Counted from the stretch's first letter, positions 29,279 to 37,168 are shown. The stretch: DNA of 64,000 nucleotides from Hyphomicrobiales bacterium (GCA_021775555.1 JAJFHP010000003.1:1-64000); one strand, 5' to 3'. Notes: a model not told the origin generated them from the sequence alone. Made by a program: numbers and translations.

Positions 29279-29809
29279 ATGTCCAGAATTGACGAAAGCC
29301 GCCCGTTCATCCCGGTCAACATTGCCGTGTTGACGGTCTCCGACACGCGCACGCAAAGGGAAGACAAGTCCGGCGCGTCACTTGAAAAGATGCTTACCCA
29401 AGCCGGTCACAAGCTCGCTGAACGCAGCATCGTGAAGGATGACATTCCGCTTATCGGGAAACAGGTACAGGACTGGATAGACTCACCCGACATTGATGTG
29501 GTGATCACCACAGGCGGCACTGGCTTTACCGGACGCGATGTCACCCCTGAAGCCATACGCCCCCTGTTCGAGAAAGAGATTGAGGGCTTTTCGACCGTCT
29601 TTCACATGCAGAGCTACGACAAGGTTGGAACATCCACGATCCAGTCACGTGCTTGCGGTGGTGTCGCCAATGGAACTTATATTTTTTGTGTGCCCGGCTC
29701 CCCCGGCGCCTGCAGGGACGCGTGGGACGGCATTTTGAAATATCAGCTCGACAACCGGCACCGACCCTGCAATTTCGTGGAAATCATGCCGCGTCTGCTG
29801 GAAAAATAA
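29279..29809 (+). CDS. moaB: Molybdenum cofactor biosynthesis protein MoaB
   Basis: A 176-aa MoaB/MogA-like protein, which adenylylates or stabilises molybdopterin before molybdate insertion. The fold's signature loops are TTGGTGFTGRDVTPEA (about residues 78-93) and CVPGSPGACRDAW near residue 140. Length and N terminus (FIPVNIAVLTVSDTR) match MoaB. Third gene of a probable udg-nitroreductase-moaB unit; no other molybdopterin genes are in the window. Confidence 0.93.
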   Translation: MSRIDESRPFIPVNIAVLTVSDTRTQREDKSGASLEKMLTQAGHKLAERSIVKDDIPLIGKQVQDWIDSPDIDVVITTGGTGFTGRDVTPEAIRPLFEKEIEGFSTVFHMQSYDKVGTSTIQSRACGGVANGTYIFCVPGSPGACRDAWDGILKYQLDNRHRPCNFVEIMPRLLEK

Positions 29810-29921
29810 CAACAGCACAAGCTCCCGTCTCATCACCTACCTGCCAGATAACATCTATCTTGCGGATAAAAAGCGTGCTGAAATAATCTCCTGACTGCAA
29901 TGATAAAAGAGGAGTGTGCTC

Positions 29922-30281
29922 ATGAGCATTTTCGGAATGATTAAGGATGCGATTTTCGGCAAGTCAGCTGAAGCCGCAGAAACAGAGACTGCAGGTGGCG
30001 GTAGCGCCGGCAGCTCAGGTGGCGGCGTTGATGTTGCCGCGATCATGAATGACCTTGCCAGCAAAAATAAGCAAAAGCTCAACTGGAAAACTTCTATTGT
30101 TGATTTGATGAAGCTGCTGGATATGGATAGCAGCTACTCAAACCGCAAAGCACTGGCCAAAGAGTTGAACTTTGACGGCGATATGAATGACTCAGCTTCC
30201 ATGAACATCTGGCTTCATAAGCAGGTGATGAAGGAATTGGCTGAAAATGGCGGCGTGATCCCCGACGACCTCAGGGATTGA
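29922..30281 (+). CDS. DUF3597 family protein
   Basis: A 119-aa protein beginning MSIFGMIKDAIFG, with a Gly/Ser-rich linker (about 28-38) and a conserved C-terminal domain (about 40-119) containing WKTSIVDLMKLLDMDSS and MNIWLHKQVMKELAENGG. This matches DUF3597, sometimes likened to LysM-associated small proteins; function unknown. ATG at 29922 has GAGGAG 7 nt upstream; a GTG two codons earlier is less likely. Isolated transcription unit. Confidence 0.85.
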   Translation: MSIFGMIKDAIFGKSAEAAETETAGGGSAGSSGGGVDVAAIMNDLASKNKQKLNWKTSIVDLMKLLDMDSSYSNRKALAKELNFDGDMNDSASMNIWLHKQVMKELAENGGVIPDDLRD

Positions 30282-30615
30282 CGTCAGGGCGTATCGTAAG
30301 ATTGGTGAGAACGGCGAAACATTGGACTGCAGGTCATCTTGAAGCCAATGTGAGGATGGTTTCTTCCTCACTCACCATCTACTCTTCCCACCCCACTGGA
30401 AACTCTCACTAAAACGTCGGTGTCCGATGATGGTGCTAAAGCCTGCATGCAAGATATTAGAGGCTGGAGGTGCCAATACGCACCTCCATCACTCCCGACA
30501 TTGTGAAGCACGAGTATATATGCTTCTTCAATTCCGGCATTACACGGCCATTTTATTCAGCGTATGATTTGACGTTCCAAATACGCATCAAGATGATTTT
30601 GATGGAGTAACGCTG
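30282..30615. other. 334-bp intergenic region with a perfect 9-bp inverted repeat
   Basis: No coding frame of note. The arms TGGAGGTGC (30465-30473) and GCACCTCCA (30480-30488) form a perfect inverted repeat around a 6-nt CAATAC loop with no T tract after it, so an operator or RNA hairpin is more likely than a terminator. The segment upstream (30282-30420) is unremarkable. Confidence 0.5.
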
Positions 30616-31614
30616 ATGTCTGACATTCGCCACAAATTTTCACGACGCGGCCTTCTGACAGGTGCCGCCGGTGTTGCAGCGGCAGCCTCGCTCCCGCACG
30701 GACTTATTGCACCGGCTTCCGCCAAAGCCCCCATGCTCGGCGCCTCGCGCCCGACCCATTACCGCTTCAAGCTTGGGGATTTCGAAGTCACCACCCTGTA
30801 TGACGGCGCGCTGGCCATCCCCAAAGTCCACCCCATCTTTGGCAAGAACCAGAAAATCGAGGATGTTCAGGCCTACCTCACGGCCAACAATCTGCCGACC
30901 GACAAGATGACCATCTCCTTCACACCGGTGATCGTAAACACCGGCAAGGATCTGGTGATGTTCGATTCCGGCTATGGCGAAGAGCGCCGCGCCAAGGGCG
31001 CAGGTCAGGCCGCGGCTGCTCTTGCATCGGCCGGGTTTACCCCTGACCAGATCGACGTCATCGTCATCACCCACGCCCACCCTGACCATGTTTCTGGGCT
31101 GATGGAAAACGGCAAGGCGGTATATCCCAATGCACGCTATGTGGTTGGCGACGTGGAGTATAATTTCTGGTCCCCGAAATCGCTTCTTGATAGCAGCAAC
31201 AAGAATATGGTTCGCCGGGCACAGGCGGTTCACAACAACCTTGTGCCGCTGGCTGAAAAAGCCACCTTCATCAAACCGGGCGCGGATGTTGTGACCGGCA
31301 TCACATCTGTCCAGGCCTTCGGGCACACACCGGGGCATATGTGCTTCCATATTGAAAGTGCCGGCAAACGCTTCCTGATTTTTGCCGATACGACCAACCA
31401 TTATGTGGCGTCGCTGGCGAAACCGGACTGGCACTGTGCCTTTGACATGGACGCGGAAGCCGCCGTTAAAACACGAAAGAAAATCCTCGACATGATTGCT
31501 TCCGACAAGATCCCGTCGGCGGGATATCACATGCCCTTCCCGGCCGTTGGATATGTCGACAAGATGGGTTCAGGTTACCGGTGGGTCCCGGCGAGTTACC
31601 AGCTCGATCTCTAG
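30616..31614 (+). CDS. Tat-exported metallo-beta-lactamase-fold hydrolase
   Basis: A 332-aa MBL-superfamily protein. The N terminus has a twin-arginine signal (FSRRGLLTGAAGVAAAASLP, cleavage probably after PASAKA near residue 38). Zinc ligands are seen in THAHPDHVSGL (H153, H155, D157, H158), GHTPGHMCFHI and FADTTNH. It is a periplasmic hydrolase, similar to lactonase- or quorum-quenching-like members, substrate unknown. The ATG has GGAG 9 nt upstream. It is the last ordinary gene before the MuF-module insert, which begins 40 bp beyond its stop. Confidence 0.88.
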   Translation: MSDIRHKFSRRGLLTGAAGVAAAASLPHGLIAPASAKAPMLGASRPTHYRFKLGDFEVTTLYDGALAIPKVHPIFGKNQKIEDVQAYLTANNLPTDKMTISFTPVIVNTGKDLVMFDSGYGEERRAKGAGQAAAALASAGFTPDQIDVIVITHAHPDHVSGLMENGKAVYPNARYVVGDVEYNFWSPKSLLDSSNKNMVRRAQAVHNNLVPLAEKATFIKPGADVVTGITSVQAFGHTPGHMCFHIESAGKRFLIFADTTNHYVASLAKPDWHCAFDMDAEAAVKTRKKILDMIASDKIPSAGYHMPFPAVGYVDKMGSGYRWVPASYQLDL

Positions 31615-31653
31615 CGACGAAGCAATACGTCCAGCCCGTAGGTCTTCCTGTTC

Positions 31654-31923
31654 TCACAGAAGCAGGGTTTCAGATATCTGGCGGGCGAAATCGGAGACTT
31701 CCGGGAAATAGGCCTCCGCCCGGCTGCGGCAGCCGAAGTCCTCACCCGGGTAGCCCGTGGGCGGCGGGTCATCCCAGGAAAAAACCTTGCCATCGGTGGC
31801 CAGGTGCGAGGCGCGCACCTTGCCGTCGCCTTGGGTGCGCCAGATATAGCGGGTGGTCGAGGTGGTCTCGCTCTCGGCTCTGGCCTTGACCTCCTGCATC
31901 GTGATCGGCTCGCCGGTGCGCAT
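31654..31923 (-). pseudogene. Truncated copy of a phage MuF/SPP1 gp7-like head-protein module
   Basis: The 89 codons from an ATG at 31923 encode the conserved end of a MuF-type phage minor head protein: YIWRTQGDGKVRASH, DGKVFSWDDPPPTGYPGEDF, then CRSRAEAY. It is about 80% identical, by eye, to residues 44-125 of the intact copy at 32705-33787 and lies in the same direction. Upstream, partial similarity continues (TFESY against AFEAY) beyond an in-frame TGA, so the 5' part is broken. The second Cys of the usual CRC motif is Ser. After FARQ, where the other copy switches to its unique C-terminal domain, this copy stops within eight codons. Confidence 0.75.
31678..31923 (-). repeat. Direct repeat A of the MuF module
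   Basis: This 246-bp segment matches 33407-33658 in the same orientation, differing by a two-codon deletion and scattered substitutions. The two copies flank the four-helix membrane protein gene and the unique C-terminal domain, so recombination between them would delete both. Confidence 0.75.
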
Positions 31924-32110
31924 ATAGCTTTCGAAAGTATGGGCTCAGGTACGGTTGCGTGCTAGATTCGACCCGCCTGAAAGAACCGCGATCTGGAAGA
32001 TTATGTTAAATTTCTGATGTGGCCGCGGACCCTGGCGGTGCCATTCATTGTCTTTTGGGCGAGACCAGCAAGCCCTCCCGTCTTGCGCATCCAAAGAATA
32101 TTCCAGAGCC

Positions 32111-32653
32111 ATGTTTGAACAAATATACCCGCTGTTTAAATATCTCACGGACATACCCGTAAACTTCTGGTCCTATCTCCTGCTGGCCATACCTCCGATC
32201 CTGGTGTTCAGTATCAGACCTGATGCAAATGTCTGGTTACGCATCGGACGATTGCTGCTGGCAATAGTCTGCACATATGTTCTGATCAATTTGACACTCC
32301 ACACAAGCCGAGCCTTACAGTGGAAAGCATATGAGCAATGCCGCAGCGAAAGCCAGCATCGCATCGACAGCCATGAAATGCATGAGGAATGCAAATACAA
32401 CATCGACATCGCTGACGGCGCGAGCAACATATTTTATCTTTATTTTGGCTGGATTCCTGCAACTGCATACATTGGATTATGGGAATACGTTTGGCGCCGC
32501 GTATATGGCCGCTCCATTGCGGCAACCGCAGATCATGACTGGGGTGAAAAAATTAGCGCAATTGTTGGCAGATGTACGCGCATAACTCCTCTTATTTTAA
32601 TACTCTTCTTATTACAATTATTCTTTATTATAGCTATAAATAAACTGCTCTAA
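32111..32653 (+). CDS. Four-helix membrane protein in the accessory insert (possible immunity protein)
   Basis: A 180-aa protein with four predicted membrane helices: VNFWSYLLLAIPPILVFSI, IGRLLLAIVCTYVLINLTL, IFYLYFGWIPATAYIGLW and LILILFLLQLFFIIAINKLL. A hydrophilic Glu/His/Cys-containing loop (about 75-105) lies between helices 2 and 3. I do not recognise the family. AT content is clearly higher than in flanking genes, especially at the 3' end, which indicates transfer. It sits between the two MuF copies where an immunity gene is expected, but it converges on the toxin-like gene rather than following it. The ATG at 32111 is preferred over an upstream TTG; neither has a good ribosome site. 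Confidence 0.6.
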   Translation: MFEQIYPLFKYLTDIPVNFWSYLLLAIPPILVFSIRPDANVWLRIGRLLLAIVCTYVLINLTLHTSRALQWKAYEQCRSESQHRIDSHEMHEECKYNIDIADGASNIFYLYFGWIPATAYIGLWEYVWRRVYGRSIAATADHDWGEKISAIVGRCTRITPLILILFLLQLFFIIAINKLL

Positions 32654-32704
32654 TATTATTCAAATAATACGAATAATTTACAAACTTAAAACACAAAGAT
32701 AACT

Positions 32705-33787
32705 TTATTTTTGCGCTGCTAATACACACGCCTCGAATTCCGTCTGCCACGATCCGGTTATCGGAAAACGTTCTGTAATCACCCCATCCGTGATTCTAAC
32801 CAGAATGTCCCCCGCGACGTCGACTCCAAGGTCCCGAGCTAAGCTCAACCCATTCAAGAGAGCATTGACTGACGGAGTCTTGACGAAAAATTCGTCGGTA
32901 TAGGACTCAAGGGCATCTATCAGTATGGAAAATAACGGACTTACGAGCGAAGGGGTCTTGCGTACGATTTTGGCAATAAACCTGTCTACTTCATCGGGAC
33001 TGGATGATCCTAATAATATCTGCCTGAAATCTAACGGATCGGTGAATTCATCACTAAAGTGATATTCGACCGTTCTTGAGATTATCAAAATAGTGTCGTC
33101 TAGCGTAGCTGCTCCCTTGAACTCACCGCTGACCGTCCCTCCGCCAAATACAGGGTGGATGGCACCAAAAAAATCGTAGCTCCTGTTAAAATCATGAGAG
33201 AAACGGCCCGGTCCCGCCTCGCGGCCTGCGTCCTTAATTTGCTGGTTGAGCGCACTGTAACGATTCTCGGCACACAGATCGATCACATCTTGCAAAAATC
33301 CGATTTCCTGTAGAGTCACGGCAGCTCCGCCGCCAGTCAAAAAATGCCAGCTAAAATCGAACGTATCCCATTTTTTCCCCGTATCATTCACCGTACTCGT
33401 CAGCGTCTGGCGGGCGAATTCGGAGACCTCCGGCTCATACGCCTCCGCCCGGCAGCGGCAGCCATAGTCCTCGCCTGGGTGGCCCGTGGGCGGCGGGTCG
33501 TCCCAGGGAAAAATCTTGCCGTCATTTGCGCGGTGCGAAGCGCGGACCTTGCCGTCGCCTTGCGTGCGCCAGATATAGTGGGCGGTCGAGGCACCTTGCA
33601 TTTCCCTCCGAGCGCGCGCCTTGACCTCCTGCATCGCGATCGGCTCACCCGTGCGCATATACGCCTCGAAGGCGTTCTTATAGGCACGGCTCTTTCGCAA
33701 GACGTCCGGATCGCCGGTTTCTTTCGAGCTTGATGGCGGCTGTTGCTTTGCGGCATGTCTCGTTGGCTCAGGTGATCGATGGCGCAA
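32705..33787 (-). CDS. MuF-type phage head module fused to an unrecognised C-terminal domain (possible toxin)
   Basis: A 360-aa frame. Residues 1-43 are a degenerate hydrophilic lead. Residues 44-125 are the terminal part of a MuF/SPP1 gp7-like minor head protein (YIWRTQGDGKVRASH, GHPGEDYGCRCRAEAY). From about residue 130 a different, lower-GC domain of about 230 residues begins, with WHFLTGGGAAVTLQEIGF, SHDFNRSYDFFGAIHPVFGG, TVEYHFSDEFTDPLDF and MTM-free acidic helices; I do not recognise it. MuF proteins fused to C-terminal toxins are a known class of polymorphic toxin in prophages. Here most of the MuF N terminus is missing and the only start is a TTG without a ribosome site, so it may be a displaced cassette or decaying gene. 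Confidence 0.6.
   Translation of the reverse strand: MRHRSPEPTRHAAKQQPPSSSKETGDPDVLRKSRAYKNAFEAYMRTGEPIAMQEVKARARREMQGASTAHYIWRTQGDGKVRASHRANDGKIFPWDDPPPTGHPGEDYGCRCRAEAYEPEVSEFARQTLTSTVNDTGKKWDTFDFSWHFLTGGGAAVTLQEIGFLQDVIDLCAENRYSALNQQIKDAGREAGPGRFSHDFNRSYDFFGAIHPVFGGGTVSGEFKGAATLDDTILIISRTVEYHFSDEFTDPLDFRQILLGSSSPDEVDRFIAKIVRKTPSLVSPLFSILIDALESYTDEFFVKTPSVNALLNGLSLARDLGVDVAGDILVRITDGVITERFPITGSWQTEFEACVLAAQK
33407..33658 (-). repeat. Direct repeat B of the MuF module
   Basis: The counterpart of 31678-31923, inside the intact fusion gene; about 80% identical at protein level. The right end of similarity fades a few codons upstream of the MRTGEP segment. Confidence 0.75.
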
Positions 33788-33843
33788 TCATAAGTTCTGC
33801 GGGAAAGGCGGGGATAAAAGCGCGCGGCCTGACCTGATATTGC

Positions 33844-34494
33844 CTAATGTTGATGCCAGGGCGGCAGCACGATGCGGGCTGCGGCGTGTCCCAGCCGCCG
33901 GTGACCCGGCCCGTCATCCACATCGCCCAAATGGTCAATCAGCGACACGCGTGAGCGCCTCAGATTGGTGAGCGTATCATCGAGGGTATGGGGGCTGGAC
34001 CAGCGCACACCCGCAAAGATGTTGAGAATTTTTGGGGTCCGCCTCTGCCCAACGAGCCAATAGCCGCCGTCCTCGCACGGCCCCAGAACAGCATCATGGG
34101 CCCCCAGTGCCGCAAAGGCCCTGGAAATATGCCGGTTTGATATCTCGGGGATATCGGTGCCGATAATGACAACCGGCCCTTTCGGCAAACAGTCAAACAC
34201 GCGCTGCATCCGCGCGCCCAAATCTCCATCACCCTGCCCTATGAGATCGGGCCCGGGAGGCCAGGCAGGTGAGCCAATAGACGTATCGGGCGATACAGAA
34301 ATCAGCGTGTTCCAACGCGGATCATTCGCAAGCCGGGCCGATACATTGGCCAGCGTGCGCCGGTAAAACCCTGTTGCTTTTACCGCTCCAATATCTCTGG
34401 CGAGACGCGTCTTGACCGCACCGCAACGCGGTTCCTTGGCCATGACCACGAGCGAGCGCCGGAGCCCTCTTTCAGGTTTCACACTTTCAGCCAT
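33844..34494 (-). CDS. DUF2064/TIGR04282-type glycosyltransferase-like protein
   Basis: A 216-aa protein of the family annotated as TIGR04282 (COG3222, DUF2064), a nucleotide-sugar-transferase-like fold. Typical segments are VVMAKEPRCGAVKTRLARDI at the start, VVIIGTDIPEI in the middle and VLGPCEDGGYWLVG. The start is ATG 34494, 8 bp inside the upstream glycosyltransferase gene; an extra 20 codons upstream are open but overlap more. It pairs with the TIGR04283-like gene. Members are sometimes labelled arsenosugar biosynthesis, but no arsenic genes are here, so the substrate is open. Confidence 0.85.
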   Translation of the reverse strand: MAESVKPERGLRRSLVVMAKEPRCGAVKTRLARDIGAVKATGFYRRTLANVSARLANDPRWNTLISVSPDTSIGSPAWPPGPDLIGQGDGDLGARMQRVFDCLPKGPVVIIGTDIPEISNRHISRAFAALGAHDAVLGPCEDGGYWLVGQRRTPKILNIFAGVRWSSPHTLDDTLTNLRRSRVSLIDHLGDVDDGPGHRRLGHAAARIVLPPWHQH

Positions 34495-35176
34495 ACAGTC
34501 GGACAAGCGTTGCGGGCGGCACCCGCAGATAATAGAGCGACAGGCAGGTGGCATTTCGCACTATGCGAGAAAAATAGCCGTTCCTTTTATAACGCGCAGC
34601 ACTGGTGACGGCTTTTGATCGCATCATCATCAGCCTCTTTCTCCCCAGCCTGCGCACCAGATCAACATCCTCCATCAAAGGCATTGAGCGATAGCCACCA
34701 ATGGAATTGTAAAGCTGCTTTGGAATAAGAAGGCCCTGATCGCCATATGGCAGAGAGAACAGTGCGCAGCGCATCCCGACGATGGCCTCCAGCATGCGCG
34801 GCTTGGCGCCGAAATCATCCAGTGCAAAGGAAAAGGCTGCCGCCGAAAGAGGCCTGTCGCCGATATCGACGTGCTCCATGAACGTGGCGGCCTCCGCCTC
34901 CCATCCTGTTTGCGGCACGGTGTCGGCATGGAGAAACAGCAGCCATTTCGAGCGTGCCGCATCAGCTCCGGCGGCAAGTTGGACCCCGCGCCCGCGCTCA
35001 CTGCGGATAAAATTGGCACCCGCCACATCGGCGATTTCAGCCGTCGCATCGCTTGAGCCGCCGTCAGAAATGATCACTTCCTTGATGAGCCCCTGCACGG
35101 TCGCCGGCACAAGCGCGGTGAGCGTCGCGGTAAGCCCGGCATCGGCATTCAGCGTTGGGATGACGACGGAAATCAT
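34487..35176 (-). CDS. TIGR04283-type family 2 glycosyltransferase
   Basis: A 229-aa GT-A fold glycosyltransferase. It opens with ISVVIPTLNADAGLTATLTA, has the DGGSSDATAEIA nucleotide site, the DXD-like LLFLHADT and the later YRSMPLMEDVDLVRRL segment. This is the usual partner of the DUF2064 protein immediately downstream, with which it overlaps by 8 bp. Acceptor and donor sugar cannot be predicted. Divergent from the radical SAM gene. Confidence 0.88.
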   Translation of the reverse strand: MISVVIPTLNADAGLTATLTALVPATVQGLIKEVIISDGGSSDATAEIADVAGANFIRSERGRGVQLAAGADAARSKWLLFLHADTVPQTGWEAEAATFMEHVDIGDRPLSAAAFSFALDDFGAKPRMLEAIVGMRCALFSLPYGDQGLLIPKQLYNSIGGYRSMPLMEDVDLVRRLGRKRLMMMRSKAVTSAARYKRNGYFSRIVRNATCLSLYYLRVPPATLVRLYG

Positions 35177-35241
35177 GGGCGCGGATCATAGTGTTTGCAA
35201 GAGGGCTCAACAAGACCGCGATGACCCGGTCATCTTATTAT

Positions 35242-35256
35242 GTTCTTGATTTGTTC
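35242..35256. promoter_or_regulatory. SOS box (LexA site) upstream of the radical SAM gene
   Basis: GTTC at 35242-35245 and GTTC at 35253-35256 are separated by exactly 7 nt, the direct-repeat operator GTTC-N7-GTTC that is characteristic of alphaproteobacterial LexA. It lies 25 bp ahead of the start codon at 35282 and overlaps the AT-rich promoter region (TATATAAG at 35265-35272). Functional binding is inference. Confidence 0.75.
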
Positions 35257-35281
35257 TTTATCCTTATATAAGCTCCTCTAC

Positions 35282-36421
35282 ATGGACCTGCAGCCCCCTC
35301 AAACCCCGCCGGTCCGGCAAACGTCGGCGCCCGGATCAGGTGAACTCCCTGAAGAAATCCCGTCCGGGCGCCGCCGTGGCCGTGGGTCGGTGTCAAACCA
35401 TACTGGCCGTTTTGAGCAGCAAATCCGCAGCCAGAGCGACGATGGATGGGAGAGCCTGGGAGACCTCGATGCCTTCTCCACATCTGTGCAGGAAGAACGG
35501 GCCAAGAGCATAATTTCCAGCAACAAATCGCCCGATATCGGGTTTGACCAGTCCATCAACCCTTATCGCGGTTGCGAGCATGGCTGCGTCTATTGCTACG
35601 CCCGGCCCACCCACGCGTTCTTAGGTCTTTCTGCGGGGCTGGATTTTGAAAGCAAGCTGTTTGCAAAAGTCAACGCCCCGGAGCTTCTGGAACGCGAGCT
35701 GGCAAAGCCCGGCTATAAGGTGAAAACAATTGCGCTGGGCACCAACACCGACCCCTACCAGCCTATTGAGCGGCAATACCGGATCATGCGGCGGTTGCTG
35801 GAAATACTGGAGCGGGCCAATCACCCTGTCGGCATTGTCACCAAGTCCGCACTCATTCTGCGCGACAAGGATATCCTCACCTCAATGGCAAAACGCGGGC
35901 TTGTGAAGGTCGCGCTCTCCATCACAACACTCGACCGCAAGCTCGCCCGTGCCATGGAGCCGCGCGCCTCGACACCGCAAAAGCGGCTGGATGCACTGGA
36001 AGACCTCTCAAGTGCCGGCATCCCCACCGCCGTCATGGTTGCACCCATCATCCCCGCCCTGAACGATCCGGAAATAGAAACCATCCTTACACGAACCCAT
36101 GCGGCTGGAGCGTGCGAGGCCGGCTATGTGATGCTGCGCCTGCCGCTGGAGATTGCAGATCTGTTCCAGGAGTGGCTCAACAAGAACGCACCTGACCGCG
36201 CCAAACGCGTCATGTCTCTGATGCGCTCCATGCGCGGCGGCAAGGACTATGATGCGCAGTGGGGCAAGCGCATGCGCGGGCAAGGCCCCTATGCCTGGCA
36301 GATCGGCCGGCGGTTTGAACTTGCCACAAGGAGACTTGGCCTCAACGCCAAGAGTTTTGATCTGAGACGTGATCTGTTCGAGCCGCCTGTCCTGCCGGGC
36401 CAGCAAATGTCCCTGCTTTAG
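35282..36421 (+). CDS. PA0069-family (SplB-like) radical SAM protein
   Basis: A 379-aa radical SAM enzyme. The cluster motif is in YRGCEHGCVYCYARPTHAF (CxxxCxxC, about residues 98-106), followed by GTNTDPYQPIERQYR. Distantly related to spore photoproduct lyase SplB (COG1533), although the repair substrate is unknown. The ATG at 35240 lies at the SOS box itself, so the ATG at 35282 is chosen. No ribosome site is visible, so the mRNA may be nearly leaderless. The LexA-type box suggests DNA-damage induction. RNase HII begins 38 bp downstream and may be co-transcribed. Confidence 0.9.
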   Translation: MDLQPPQTPPVRQTSAPGSGELPEEIPSGRRRGRGSVSNHTGRFEQQIRSQSDDGWESLGDLDAFSTSVQEERAKSIISSNKSPDIGFDQSINPYRGCEHGCVYCYARPTHAFLGLSAGLDFESKLFAKVNAPELLERELAKPGYKVKTIALGTNTDPYQPIERQYRIMRRLLEILERANHPVGIVTKSALILRDKDILTSMAKRGLVKVALSITTLDRKLARAMEPRASTPQKRLDALEDLSSAGIPTAVMVAPIIPALNDPEIETILTRTHAAGACEAGYVMLRLPLEIADLFQEWLNKNAPDRAKRVMSLMRSMRGGKDYDAQWGKRMRGQGPYAWQIGRRFELATRRLGLNAKSFDLRRDLFEPPVLPGQQMSLL

Positions 36422-36459
36422 CATTTGCCTGAAGTCTTCCCCCCCGGCACAGTGCGCCC

Positions 36460-37080
36460 ATGCCGAGTCTGGACCATGAGAACGAACTGGTGCGCCAATA
36501 TGGCGGCCCCGTTGCGGGCATTGACGAAGCCGGTCGAGGCCCCTGGGCAGGGCCTGTGGTGTCTGCCGCCGTGATCCTCGACATCGCCCATGTGCCGGAA
36601 GGGCTGAATGACTCTAAAAAACTTACCGAGAACGCCCGTGAAGCGCTTTTTACACAGATCATGGCGCGGGCCCAGGTTGGTGTCGGTATCGGGGATGTTG
36701 CACGCATTGACCGCGACAACATTCTGCAAGCCACCCTTTGGGCCATGGATCAGGCCTGCAAGGCGCTCCCCGAAAAACCGGCTGCAGCCCTCATTGACGG
36801 CAATCGCTGCCCGACACTCAACTGTTCCGCCCAGTCCCTCATCAAGGGAGACGCCCTGTCCCTCAGTGTTGCCGCAGCTTCAATCATCGCCAAGGTCACG
36901 CGCGACCGCATCATGGTGGACCTGGCCAAAGCCCATCCCGGATATGCCTGGGAGCGCAACAAGGGATATGGCACGCGCGCACATTCAGATGGCCTGATGC
37001 GCCTGGGCGTGACACCTCATCACCGCCGCTCCTTCAAACCCGTTCAGGCGATCCTCCTGCAAAATAGCAAGTGCGATTAA
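36460..37080 (+). CDS. rnhB: Ribonuclease HII
   Basis: A 206-aa RNase HII that nicks RNA/DNA hybrids and single embedded ribonucleotides. The catalytic motif GIDEAGRGPWAGPVV (about residues 18-32) supplies the Asp-Glu pair. Other conserved segments are LNDSKKL, AALIDGNRCP, KGDALSLSVAAASIIAKVTR and YAWERNKGYGTRAH. The length is normal. It follows the SOS-boxed radical SAM gene and precedes ccrM. Confidence 0.96.
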   Translation: MPSLDHENELVRQYGGPVAGIDEAGRGPWAGPVVSAAVILDIAHVPEGLNDSKKLTENAREALFTQIMARAQVGVGIGDVARIDRDNILQATLWAMDQACKALPEKPAAALIDGNRCPTLNCSAQSLIKGDALSLSVAAASIIAKVTRDRIMVDLAKAHPGYAWERNKGYGTRAHSDGLMRLGVTPHHRRSFKPVQAILLQNSKCD

Positions 37081-37096
37081 GTCCGCCTTTACCTTG

Positions 37097-37123
37097 TTAA
37101 CGGCACATTAGGCGCCTAGACTC
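37097..37123. promoter_or_regulatory. CtrA-like box and GANTC site upstream of ccrM
   Basis: TTAA (37097-37100), 7 nt, TTAG (37108-37111) matches the CtrA consensus TTAA-N7-TTAA at seven of eight positions. GACTC at 37119-37123 is a CcrM methylation site. Both lie within 75 bp of the ccrM start. In Caulobacter, ccrM is CtrA-activated and methylation-sensitive; the same logic here is inference. Confidence 0.6.
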
Positions 37124-37168
37124 GAATGGCCCTGTTTGAGGTCTGTGTGTCGCGTATCGGGGTTGTGT

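Noticed and set aside
31654-33787. A complete prophage
   Set aside because: Only the MuF-type module is present; no terminase, portal, capsid, tail, integrase or lysis gene is visible, and the flanking genes are housekeeping.
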